A stretch of 64,000 nt of DNA. It comes from Lycium barbarum (Eukaryota; Streptophyta; Magnoliopsida; Solanales; Solanaceae). Below, one piece after another: positions 11,214-21,744 of the stretch (position 1 is its first letter; the number at the start of each line of letters is the position of its first letter). Where the stretch lies: contig NC_083345.1 in NCBI RefSeq assembly GCF_019175385.1, positions 14,718,027-14,782,026 of the forward strand, in the 5' to 3' direction. A model generated the notes under the pieces. That model was not told the origin of the DNA and searched no databases. It saw only the letters and a list, made by a program, of their open reading frames with translations. The position numbers and the translations under genes were made by a program.

Positions 11214-11720
11214 TTGTATGTGATACATGTTATTTAATACAACAAACTAAACAATCGATAAAAAATAATGCCAGCAAACTAATTGTACCATAACTAATCT
11301 CAACATTATTAATACACCTTACTCAGTACTATTCTTATACACCCTACCAAACGACCCCTTATGCCTCATTTGTTTGCACTTAATGGAGTCTGAATCTGAA
11401 TGGTTGAGACGTTAGGTCATTAAGCACATTTGTTTACAATATTAAGATCTAAGCACTAATTTAGTCTGAATAGATCTTTAATCATTAAGATCTTGAACAA
11501 AAGGTATTTTTGTATGAATAATGTTTGCCATCACTCTGTCCACAACCATAAGATCCACCCCCACCCACCACCAACCCCGCCATGCCCGCCCCCGCCCCCA
11601 CACTCTTTACCCTCACCCTTCCATCCCATCCCCCACCACTAACCACCTTTGTCATCACAACTACTGTCAACCACCATCACAACACAACCATTGTCAACCA
11701 CCACCACCCTTACGCTCCCT

Positions 11721-13554
11721 GAGTCCAGAACCAAAAAGTCCCTAAAAAAGTGGGGTTGAACCAAGATACCCAAAAAACCAAAACGGTGACAAAAGTACCT
11801 TTAACGCAGTATTTTACTACGTTAAAGGATTTAACTGTAACGGCGCGGTTAATTCCTTTAACGCATTAAAATATTGCATTATAGGACCGAGTAAAAAAAA
11901 ATTGGTCAACTTTTTTTTGCAACACTTAGTGTTTTTTTCCATTTAGTCGTGTGTCAAGACTCCGAAACGTCAATATTTTATATAGAACCTGATTTTTTTT
12001 TTTTGCGTACAATAATGTAGGCTCAATACATCAAGGATACGTAAACGTTTGGATCGTCATTGTACGGGGTTGAAAAGGTGCCCGAAGTAAATTTTGTTTG
12101 AAAAAGTTTAGGTTTAAGTGTTCTATGTACGTAGATGTCCATTTTTATTTGAAGACTTGTTGTCATTAGCTTAAAGTTTTTAATTTTTAGGGTTTTAGAT
12201 TTAAGTATGTTATATTTTGAAGCGTAACTTTATTTCGAATATATGCGATTTTTTGCCGCTCAGACGGCTGATTTAAGCAATTTATTTTTTTACAACATAT
12301 TCGAAATAAAGTTACGCATTAAAAAATAACACACTTAAGGAACACTTAGTGTTTTTTTTCATAGAAAGATCGCAACATCTTATTTTAATAAATCTTTTTT
12401 TAGCAACATTTAGTGTTTTTTTCATACTTTGACCAACGATTAGTCGTGTGTCAAGACTCTGAAATGTCAATATTTTATATAGAACCTGATATTTTTTCTG
12501 CGTACTATAATGTGTGTTCAATACATCAAGGATAAGTAAATGTTCGGATCGTCGTTTTAGGGGTTGAAAAGGTACCCGAAGTAAGTTTTGTTTGAAAACT
12601 TTAGGTTTAAGTGTTTTATTTTTTAAGGTTTTAATTTAAGCATATTATTTTTTAATCAAGACATACCTTTATTTTGAATATAATAAAAATGTATTTAAAA
12701 AACGTAGGGAGAAAAGCTAGTTGTAAAGTGATCAAACTTTAGATGGTCATAACTTTGTGTTCGGATGTCCGTTTTATGCGATTTTTTTTATCTTGCGTAT
12801 TTTTTCGAGATCTACGCGGACAAACGCCGTAAGACGGTTTGGCCGAGCTGATTTAAAAAAAAGCACGTGTTATCGTATTCAATTTGAATTTTTCCCCAAA
12901 TTGGCGTGAAGTTTTTAGTTTTATTTACTTATAATATGATGATACGCAATAGATTTCAACATAAAAATCCTGAGGCAATGTAGTTATGAATGTCAATTTC
13001 ACTTTTGTGGTTTCAATTTTCGAAAATAAAGCTGACTAATTTTCTCGACATATAAAGTTGACTGAAATAACCTTATAAATATAGAACACTTAAACCTAAA
13101 GTTTTCAAATAAAACTTACTTCGCGCGCCTTTTCAACCCCTAAAATGACGATCCGAACGTTTACGTATCCTTGATGTATTGAGCCTACATTATTGTACGC
13201 AGAAAAAAAATATAAGGTTCTATATAAAATATTGACGTTTTGGAGTCTTGACACATGACTAATAATTGGTCAAAGTATGAAAAAAACACTAAGTATTGCA
13301 AAAAAAAAAAAAAGTTGACCAAATTTTTTTTTTACTGGTTCTATAATGCAGTAAAATACTACGTTATAGAAAAAACAATTACTTGGTCCTATAACGCAGT
13401 ATTTTACTGCGTTAAAGGACTTAACTGTGCCGTTACGGTTAAGTCCTTTAACGCAATAAAATACTACGTTAAAGGTACTTTTGTCACAGTTTTTTTTTTT
13501 TTTTGATATTTTGGTTCAACTCCACTTTTTTAGGGATATTTTAGTTTTGGACTC
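11721..13554. mobile_element. Non-autonomous Mutator-like element, relative of the PMD-MULE
   Basis: The terminal inverted repeats run about 42 bases: left 'gagtccagaaccaaaaagtc', right the reverse complement of 'gagtccaaaactaaaatatc', both followed by 'cctaaaaaagtgg'. Flanks TACGCTCCCT (11711-11720) and TACGCTCCCC (13555-13564) form a 9-10 bp target duplication, diagnostic of Mutator-like elements. Inside are inverted copies of the 'cagtattttactg' palindromes and of the 'acgtatccttgatgtattga' block seen at the right end of the PMD element. It encodes no PMD protein. An internal duplication of about 190 bases (about 11940-12130 and 12430-12610) is also present. Confidence 0.8.
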
Positions 13555-13996
13555 TACGCTCCCCACCCTAAGAACCACTACTGTTAGTCACTACCATACC
13601 TATCACCTCCATTATAATAATTATATAAACAGCCACCATCGCCACCACCATCATCGTCACCGCCACCACTATCAGCCACTACCACCACTGTGGTCACCCT
13701 TTACTACCAACCACCTCTACTATCATAACTAGCGTTGTCGCCAGCTACCACCAACGCCATAGTCAACCACCACACACTATTTAGCCGCCACTACCACCAC
13801 CATCAATTACTAACATCAACAAACTCAATGATGATTTCATAATCACCACCACCACTATCAATCGCCACCATCGCGACAGTCACTTTAACACCAACCACGT
13901 CCACCATGACAACTATCACCACCACCACCACTACAAAAGCATCTCCAACATCAGTAGCGAACATAATTGTTTCGTTTTTTTTTTATCAAATACTAA

Positions 13997-14278
13997 GGCC
14001 CCGTTTGTCCATAGATACCAAAAAAAAAAAAAAATCACTTTTTTTTGAAATTTTGGAGTTGAAGTTGTGTTTGGCCATAGTTTTTGAAATTGTAATTTTT
14101 GGTGAAATATAGTTATAAAAAAGTGAAAAATTTTGAAAAATAAGTTTTTTGAGATTTTGGTATTCCGGAATACAACTTCAAGTTGTATTCGAAATTCTCA
14201 TGGCCAAACGCTGATTCCGGAAAAAAGTGTAAAAAAATTTCAGAATAAAGTGAATAATTCTTATGGCCAAACGGGGGC
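13997..14278. mobile_element. PIF/Harbinger-like MITE (282 bp)
   Basis: Inverted termini are 'ggccccgtttgtccata' and 'tatggccaaacgggggc', flanked by TAA on each side (13994-13996 and 14279-14281). Internal 'tttgaaattttggagttgaag' and 'cttcaagttgtattc' blocks are also inverted. Confidence 0.75.
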
Positions 14279-14671
14279 TAATTTTATTTTATTAGTTTAT
14301 ATTTATTTTCTAATATCTAGTTACTTTTTTATTTGAATTGTATATACTTATTATATTTAAATAAATATATTACGCACATTCAAATGTTAAAAAATAATCA
14401 GTCTTAATCATTCGCTATTCACATCTAGAAATAATATCTTAATTATTTAGATATGCATTCAGATTCAGATATTTTAATCTTAATAAAAAGAAATGAGTTT
14501 ATTAGTCTAATTTGCAAGAAAAATAAATGGGACACAACATTGTCAACTTTCAAAGACTCACAGATCTAAAAGTTTATTGTATAACTCACAAAATAAACTT
14601 CCTCCACTTACTCATCCTCTCCAATAGTTTTCTCCACACCCACTAATAGCAAAGCTCATATCTCCCCAACA

Positions 14672-15184
14672 ATGGCAGCACATCCACTATCCTTCTCACT
14701 CTCACTTCCCTCTTCAAAATTACTTCACCACAACACCACCACCACCATCACCTTCTCAATTAAACCCATCCATCTCAAAAAACCCACCATTTTCAAGAAA
14801 CTCAAGACCTTCACTGTCCCAATAAAAGCCATACAAGATTCCAACCAAAACAACACCTCATCAGAAACAGACCAAAACCCACCACCAGAAAACAACAAAA
14901 TCACCGGAGGAGATGATGATGACGTGGCGTTGTCGGATGTGGGGTCAGAGATAAAGAAGTTGATGAAAGAAAGAGAAGAAAAAGAACCTGATTTTTGGAG
15001 TGGAGTGGTTGAAGAGATAAGGGAAATTGAATGGCCAGTTTTTGGTAAAGTGTTGAGTACTACTGGTGTTGTGATTGGGGTTATTGCTGGATCAAGTGTT
15101 GTTTTGCTTACTCTTAATGCTGTTTTAGCTGAACTTTCTGATCAAGTTTTTGCTGGTAAAGGTGTACAAGATTTTTTTGGTTGA
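14672..15184 (+). CDS. SECE1: Preprotein translocase subunit SecE1, chloroplastic
   Basis: SecE is the small clamp subunit that holds SecY in the Sec translocase; the plastid form works with SCY1 in the thylakoid membrane, inserting and translocating proteins driven by SecA. The 170-aa protein starts with a Ser/Thr-rich, acid-poor transit peptide (about 1-50), followed by an acidic linker (DDDD at 81-84). The SecE domain has the amphipathic helix EPDFWSGVVEEIREIEWP (105-122) and one membrane span (about 127-150, VLSTTGVVIGVIAGSSVVLL), ending GVQDFFG. Arabidopsis SECE1 is similar in length. There is a single exon; the first ATG is in a CA-rich leader after 'ctccccaaca'. The mobile-element stack ends about 170 bases upstream, so promoter elements must be compact or lie within old MITE sequence. 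Confidence 0.93.
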   Translation: MAAHPLSFSLSLPSSKLLHHNTTTTITFSIKPIHLKKPTIFKKLKTFTVPIKAIQDSNQNNTSSETDQNPPPENNKITGGDDDDVALSDVGSEIKKLMKEREEKEPDFWSGVVEEIREIEWPVFGKVLSTTGVVIGVIAGSSVVLLTLNAVLAELSDQVFAGKGVQDFFG

Positions 15185-16090
15185 TAAGGGGCTCTTTTCT
15201 TTTTGTGTATTTTACTGAATTTTTTTTCCCTTTTCTTTTTTCCTGTAATAATTTTCAACAATTTTTTCACTTTGCTGAAAGTTGAAATTATTTTTTCTTT
15301 AATGATAATGTTAACTCCATTTCCCGATTTATATGAGCTATACTAGCTAAAGCTCTAGGAAGCCAGAAGTGCTACTTTAGAAAATTGAGGATTTGATCAA
15401 GCCTTTAGAGGAAAAAATTAGTGCTACAAAAAAAAAAAAATCTTGACAAACACTTTAACCTTGCCGCACAAATTCCTCTTTGTCTGGATTTTGTGTCTGG
15501 TACATTTGTCTGAAGATTGTGAAAAACTTGTTTTCGAAAAAGAACTAGTACTATTTTCACTAAAACACCAAAAGACAGTTTTTCCAACTACTTTTGAGTA
15601 AATTTTATAGGCTTTTAGTTTGGTTCAAAAACAACTAGGCAGAAAATAGAAGATATTTGGGTTAAAGCTCTGCTTCAAATCTTTTAGACAGACACCAGAA
15701 GGTTAGGAAAAACTAGTAATAGAACTGAGAATTCGAAAAGGTTAAAAGAAGATACAAACAAAAAAGTCATTTACCTAGAAGAAAAAGCACATGGTTGTCA
15801 ATGTAAAACCAAGTAAAAATATGCAACAAGAAGCAACAGCTCTAGAAAAATTTCTGTAATAAATCCACTGGCAACAAGTGTTGTAGAAACAGTAAAATTA
15901 CAGAAGCACTAACATATACTTGAAAGGTTTTCCTTACTTAAAAAAGAACATGGCCACTAAAGAAAAGAAAAAGGCCTTATTTTCTAGCAGTTCCAGCAAA
16001 ACAGGAAAGGAAAAGTTCAGACAAGAACATTCTGCTTTCATCGGAAAGCCCACTTCGAGACTATGATCTGGTAATGGAAGGGCAAAAAGT
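15185..16090. other. Space between the convergent SecE1 and cysteine synthase genes
   Basis: It holds the 3' untranslated regions of both genes, which converge here. The SecE1 side has a T-rich tail with 'aatgataatg' near 15300. I see no other gene; the open frame on the minus strand at 15405-15587 has no homology I can recognise. Confidence 0.6.
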
Positions 16091-19000
16091 TCAAGGCTCC
16101 ACGGTCATGTTCTCTGCTTCCCGTCTAACAGATTCAAAGAGCACAGAGGAAAGATATCGCTCCCCGAAGCTTGGGAAAATAACCTGCATACCAGTTTCAA
16201 TTAGCTGTAAGTAGAAGCAAAACAAACCTCACTGCTATTGAGAATGACTTTCTATCATGCAAATGACAAAGATTGGTAAAAATACTCTCCACGTGGAGAC
16301 AATACGTCAATTTGATACTTGTATAGTTCAAGCACGGAAAGATTATTATGTGCCCAAAACTTTCAAATTAGATATGCTACTAGAACAATAGAACACTAAT
16401 GGCAGGAAGCACAAGATAAATCGACAAAGTACAGCCTGAAAAAAAGGAAAAAGATGGATCGATAAAGTAGTACATTGAACAAATTGCAAAATTAGGTTGT
16501 TTTGCTGGACAAGATGAAAATCTATTTGACAAACAATCAAAATGAGGATTGAGGTAACACTTGGCTTGACACCATAAATAAATCTACTCATTTTAGTAGG
16601 CTTATTTTAGAAGTAGGCAGACAACAATAAAGGAGTGTATTCAACAATTGCAGTAGGCACATAAGTCTTGAGCTTATAGCCCAATGACAATCAAATTATT
16701 GCATCTTTTTGGTCCCAAGCACTGCCAATGAAGCAACTTACCCTAAACAACAACTACATACCCAGTGTTATCCCATAAATGGGGTCTGGGCTTGGGGAGG
16801 GTGGCATGTACGCAGATTGTCAAATTTCAGACCTTCCACACTTACATATCAAGGATCTAACCCCCACACAACCAAAAAAGCCAGATGTATTTGAAAGAGA
16901 GGAACTGAGGAACAGAAGAAGCACAAAACTGAATAGAGGTCAATTTGTTTCACCATATTGGGCCACCTATTTAGTGTTAATGCCGAAAACAAGAGCTACT
17001 CTTTGACAAATATGCAGAAAACAAGGTTTTTTGGACGACAAATATTAAATAAGCACTTCCTGCCTATACAAGGCGAACAGGAGCAAAACATTTCACCATG
17101 TCAATCACTTAGATGCCTACGAATCACTAAATTCCACGAGTACATTTAAGATACTGATGCATCTTTTGTTCATTGTTTTGGCCCCATACGAAATTTCATT
17201 TTTTTGCATGACATAGCTTATCAGCTTTGGCTGATCATGAGTTATCTAGCATTTCATAAAAAGTGATTGATACTTACAACAATGAGCTTCCCAGCATTTT
17301 CAGGGCGCTTAGCAACTTCAATTGCCGCAGCAGCAGCAGCACCAGATGATATTCCCACCTGTTAAATGCATATGTTCATTATCCAAACATGCAGGACGCT
17401 ACTAGAAGTGTGCAAAACTGGAGCATTACTATTATGATGTTAATAGTTCTTGCGCACACTTTTTTTTTCCTGTGGGAATATTTTTTTCTTTTTCCTTTTT
17501 TGGGAGAGGGCCAGGCGGGGGGGGAGCAGTCGAACTTACAAGCAATCCTTCCTTCAATGCCAGAAGCTTAGCCATTTCTATGGATTCTTCACTTGAAACC
17601 TGATTTTATCATAATGAATAAATTCTATCACATGCCTATCAAGATTACGATCAATCAGATGGAACAAAAACTGAGATTCATTGTTTTCACTTAGTTCAAT
17701 AACTTTGTAGAAAGCATTTTCTGGAAAGTATAAATTCTATCACACGCCTATCAAGATCAATAAGATGGAACAAAGACTGAGATTCATTGTTTGTTTTCAC
17801 ATAGTTCAATAACTTTGTAGAAAGCATTTTCTGGAAAGTAAATATCTTACTTGAACTACTTCATCAATGAGATTAGGTTCCAAAACACCAGGAATGAAAC
17901 CAGCACCAATCCCCTGAATCTTATGCGGACCTAATGTATCAAGGGCAAGTTATATGTCAAATTGAATAATATAACAATGACATGAACTTTCAACATGGTC
18001 AGTTGGTCATAATGACTTCCCTGTTCTATTTTTTTCCCATTTGGTTTGGGGGGGAGTATATGTCAGTTGTCTTTTGGCATAAGAGTATATTGGATATTGC
18101 TCATGCTCTAATTTTTGGAAAGAAAATATAAACCTAACAATGATGCGAAAATGTTTAAACTACAGATTAACAGTCTCTGTAGATAGATTTTTACTGTTTA
18201 TGCATGCTAAAGTTTCACTCCAGTAAAACAACAACAACATACCCAGTGTAATCCCACAAGAGGGGTCTGGGGAGGGTGGAGTGTATGCAGACCTTACCCC
18301 TGCCTTTCTGGGATAGAGAGGTTGTTTCCGATAGACCCTCGGCCCAAGAAAAACGTTTTACAAACAGGTTTGAGAAAATACAAGAATAAAGAAGCTATGA
18401 ACAACACATGGTGTGAAATATAGCGAAAATAGATTGGTTAACAACAAGCCAAGCAGTTTCTTTTACCTTTCTTCTTTTCCAAACTAACTTTAGGTAGTGT
18501 GAATTCCATTTTTGGTATGGTGTTTCCTGTAATCTTCAGTCCAAATTAAGTTTAAGAGTTTAGTTAAAGGGTGAAAAGAAAGTCCTAAAACATTTATGAT
18601 ATAGCTCTTTTTCTTTTAGTTTTGCAATAGGCATAGGAAGGGTTAATAAGCATCCTCGGACTAGGAGAAGGTTATGATTTAAAACCAGTACATGGACCTG
18701 TGGACAAGACTTAAATATTGACCTCCACCATATGTAAGGCTGTCACAGCTCTCCAGAAAGTTTTAACAAATAAAATCTGCTTCCTTACCAATACATCATA
18801 CAAGCAAATAGATTACTAAGATGCCAAGATATGCTAATCAGCAACCAAGAAGGCAAAATAAATCCTAAACCTGTAACAAGAACATTGTCGGAGAGGGAAA
18901 GGAGCACAAAGATCAACCAATACATGCATGAAATTCCTATACTAAGATGAATAGAGGGAATTTCACCGTCCAGACTGTCTACTTCTCCGAATTACTTTTA

Positions 19001-20686
19001 CAAACCCCACCAACTCATTTACTTTGAGATTTCCATTTAAAAGTCAAAATTTCAGCTATACCAGAATCTGGGTTTTGTGTGAAATGTAGCATTAGCTACT
19101 CCAACAAATACTATTGCAAAGCTAAATGTCCTTAGGTTCTAAAGAAGAATAGCACCAGTACTGCTGCTCATTCGGCCAAATAGTTATACCACCAAAACTT
19201 CCGGTGGCTTTATACCACTTCATAAGAATGTTAGTTAGATATGGCTCAAGGTGTTGAAAACCAGAAATAATGTTAACTGCAGTAAATTAAGATAGTAATG
19301 GAAGGCCCAATAACTGATAAAGAAAGACAGAGATACGTTATTTTATAAGGTTCTCCCTCCCACGGACCTGAGTTCTCTGCAATCTGCACAAAGTAGAAAA
19401 AGGGACAAACCATAATGGTTGAGAAAGAAGAAAAAGCTCACCAGGCTTTCCTCCAGAAAGAATAGCACTTTCAACTGGTTCCACACCATACAGCTATCAT
19501 CCAATTGCAAAAAGGAAAAACGTATCAATTTTACAAGTCGCAACAATACCAGTTGGAAATTCAGCATATAGACAGAATTCAATTACTAATCAAAAGCGAA
19601 CCAAATGTTTCATACTACAAGTCATTAGCCCAATTCTTAAACAAGCTTACCTTTATGTTGGGGTTCTGCTCTCTTAAATACTTGCCTGAACCTGTGATTG
19701 TTCCTCCTGTTCCGATTCCAGAGACAAAAGCATCTACTTTCCCGTTCGAGCCTTTCCAGACCTCAGGACCAGTGGTTTCATAGTGTATCTATGTTACGGT
19801 AATATTTTCTTTAGCCCTTTCCTTATCAGAGAAAGTAAACTTAGCTTGAGAAGAAGAGATACCTTTGGGTTTGCAGGGTTTTCAAATTGCTGAAGAATAT
19901 AGGAGTTGGGTGTTTTGGCCTTTATCTCTTCAGCCTTTGAAATAGCACCTTTCATCCCCTTTGCTGGATCGGTAAGCACCAACTCAGCACCGAAAGCACG
20001 CAGAATAATTCTTCTCTCGAGACTCATTGAAGAAGGCATCGTAATGATGAGCTTGTAGCCTTTAGCAGCAGCCATAAATGCCAACCCTACACCGGTGTTT
20101 CCACTTGTAGGTTCGATGAGGACACTCTTCACAAAGAATGAAAATACGAAGTCAGATTTGATTGCTAAACAAGGTAGTAAGAAGCAAGCATTGCAAATCA
20201 TTTCTGGAAACAAGGGTAACTAACCTCGCCGGGTTTGATTAAGCCTTTCTCCTCAGCATCGTTAATCATACTATAACCAATCCTGGCAGTAGAAATAACA
20301 GATAAGCAAAACACAGTCATCCTTAATAAATACATGGCTCCAAAAGATTCACGGGTGATTCTTGTAAAACATGGAATGTAACATATAAATCTTGTGAAGG
20401 AGTATCCACAAGCAAACTGAAATTTTACCTGTCCTTCACACTAGAGCATGGCTCCATGCTTTCCAGCTTGGCAGCAACACGTGCAACACATCCATCCGTA
20501 ACATTATTCAGGTACACCAAAGGAGTGTTACCAATCAACTGTAGGCCAAAGCCGCAAATTAATACAAATCTAAGCGGTACAATACGAATTCTGAAGAAAA
20601 GCAATACCACGAAAGGAACCAGATACAACAGGTAATCAACTTACTTCAGTTATATCCTTGGCAATTCCAATCTTTTCTGCCGCCAT
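16091..20686 (-). CDS. Cysteine synthase / O-acetylserine (thiol)lyase, cytosolic type
   Basis: This PLP enzyme makes cysteine from O-acetylserine and sulfide, the last step of sulfur assimilation, and associates with serine acetyltransferase. Coding exons on the minus strand: 20645-20686, 20429-20538, 20225-20282, 19863-20126, 19651-19788, 19442-19493, 17851-17930, 17540-17599, 17278-17358, 16091-16183. All introns are GT-AG and the joined frame is 978 nt (325 aa), the usual length. Visible motifs: start [17 protein letters not shown] lysine in SSVKDR (K49), asparagine loop PTSGNTG (76-82), phosphate loop GTGGT (184-188), and serine in VGISSG (S272). There is no transit peptide, which indicates the cytosolic isoform. 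A non-coding leader exon lies near 21626-21680. Introns carry SINEs and a tandem duplication. All key residues are present. Confidence 0.95.
16746..16815 (-). mobile_element. Truncated TS-like SINE fragment
   Basis: 'acaacaactacatacccagt' followed by a diverged 'tggggtctggg...ggggagggtggcatgtacgcag' matches the 3' half of the copy at 18226-18352. It lies in the last intron of cysteine synthase. Confidence 0.65.
17618..17840. repeat. Tandem duplication of about 112 bp in an intron
   Basis: 17618-17729 and 17730-17840 are nearly identical ('ataaattctatcaca' ... 'gcattttctggaaagta'). They lie between coding exons 7 and 8 of cysteine synthase, and the first copy begins 18 bases upstream (in gene direction) of the exon 8 acceptor. 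Confidence 0.85.
18226..18352 (-). mobile_element. TS-type SINE in a cysteine synthase intron
   Basis: Read on the minus strand, the sequence contains 'ccgagggtctatcggaaaca', 'ggggtaaggtctgcata' and 'ccccagacccctcttgtggg', and ends in 'gtatgttgttgttgtt'. The (TTG)n tail and these blocks fit the tRNA-related TS SINE family of Solanaceae. It has the same orientation as the host gene, within the intron 17931-19441. Exact target duplications were not resolved. Confidence 0.8.
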
Positions 20687-20832
20687 ATTATCAGGTTACT
20701 TCTGCAATAATTTGTAGCAAAACAAAGTGAAAATCTATTGAATCGTAACGCAGTTCAACAAATCAGCTACTCATTTAACCAAGATTTATCATCGTCAATC
20801 AATCAATCAATTACGCCTCAATCCCAAATTCG

Positions 20833-21017
20833 CTAAAGGGCAGCCCGGTGCACAAATCATCCCGCGTTAGCAGGGTCCGGCGAAGGGCCACACCTCAAAC
20901 GGGTGTGATGTAGACAGTCTAACCTAATGCAAGCATTAGTGGCTGCTACCACAGCTCGAATCCATGACCTATAGGTCACACGGAGAAAACTTAACCGTTG
21001 CTCCAAGCTCCCCTTCC
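20833..21017 (+). mobile_element. tRNA-derived SINE (Au-like) in the leader intron
   Basis: It begins 'ctaaagggcagcccggtgca' and continues with 'gcgttagcagggtccggcga', 'gtgatgtagacagtctaacc' and 'cgaatccatgacctataggt', ending 'gctccaagctcccctt'. A perfect 14-bp target duplication, CAATCCCAAATTCG, flanks it (20819-20832 and 21018-21031). The tRNA-like A and B box region is present. The sequence resembles the widespread Au SINE family. Its orientation is opposite to the cysteine synthase gene. Confidence 0.85.
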
Positions 21018-21625
21018 CAATCCCAAATTCGTTGCGGTCATCTATTTGAGAACCCTCTAAATAGATCCCACACTACTCGGGTAATTTCGTTCCTTACAAA
21101 ATATAACCAGCTTTCAATATTCAGGAAGAAAAAGAAAGCTGAAAGGAACATCAACTTCTTATTATTTATTTTTCCTTTTCCTACTTCCACCAATTATAAC
21201 TATTTGCCAGCTAAATTGGGAAAAGAAAATACCCAAAAGCTCAAAACTTTGTATACTAACAAATTCAAAGAATAACATGAGCATCTTTTATCTTATCCCT
21301 TTTAAAATTACAACTAATAATTAAAGATTTCATCTTTATTCTATCAACACCAACAATCCAACCACCCCAGTTCATACAATCTCAAAGAACAAAAAACCCA
21401 ATTCTCAGAATCACTTTTTATCCCATAACAACAAATAAAAATAAAAAGACTCCATTTTTTTTTTCCATCTCATTCCCTAATACCTTCACAAGTAAAACCA
21501 ACAAATCTTGAACAAAAATCTAATTAAATGAAGAAAAAAAAAACAGTAATCTTGGCAAATGTACACAGAACCAATTATAGATAAGAAAATCAAAAGCCAT
21601 AAATGTAAGGCCAAAGAAAAATAAC

Positions 21626-21680
21626 CTGGGATTTTTGACAATGACAAGAAAGGTCCACCTTTGTTGAAGAGAGCAAATAT
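21626..21680 (-). other. Cysteine synthase 5' leader exon (approximate)
   Basis: Read on the minus strand, 'gtcaaaaatcccag|gttatttttc' gives a splice donor at 21625/21626, and the acceptor 'ttattgcag|aagtaacctg' at 20701/20702 puts a 15-base untranslated stretch before the ATG. The leader intron is about 920 bp and holds the SINE. The upstream limit is inferred from the TATA position. Confidence 0.55.
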
Positions 21681-21705
21681 AAAGGGGAGAGTAATGAATA
21701 ATGAC

Positions 21706-21713
21706 ATATATAT
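21706..21713 (-). promoter_or_regulatory. Candidate TATA box of cysteine synthase
   Basis: 'ggctatatatatgtc' on the minus strand lies about 30 bases upstream of a CT-rich 'attactctcccc' stretch that suits a plant transcription start, and about 80 bases upstream of the leader-exon donor. Confidence 0.45.
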
Positions 21714-21744
21714 AGCCACTTGTTCTGCTGATTTTTCCAATCAA

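Larger units (their letters stand above)
10019..11358. mobile_element. PIF/Harbinger-like (Tourist) MITE with nested insertions
   Basis: Termini 'gggtttgtttggtagg' and 'cctaccaaacgacccc' are inverted repeats flanked by TTA on each side (10016-10018 and 11359-11361), the 3-bp target duplication of PIF/Harbinger elements. Internal 'agtattattt' and 'agtactattctta' blocks pair weakly. The element is inflated by a pogo-like insertion (10118-10899) and by a further insertion near 10984-11213. Confidence 0.6.
11363..14499. mobile_element. Harbinger-like MITE with C-rich core, expanded by insertions
   Basis: The left end 'gcctcatttgtttgcactta' with 'ctgaatctgaatggtt' and the right end '...cattcagattcagat...aaatgag' match the intact relative at 51917-52662. 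The core is rich in CCACC/CACCAC on the + strand (11550-11720 and 13600-13960), as in that relative. A Mutator-like element (11721-13554) and a smaller MITE (13997-14278) are inserted. The extreme ends are degenerate, so a target duplication is not clear. Confidence 0.6.

Noticed and set aside
13481..13732. His/Tyr-rich frame in the C-rich region
   Set aside because: It crosses the boundary of a transposable element and is a compositional artefact.
21486..21744. Hydrophobic minus-strand frames near the cysteine synthase leader exon
   Set aside because: They overlap the promoter, leader exon and intron; the hydrophobicity comes from T-rich sequence.
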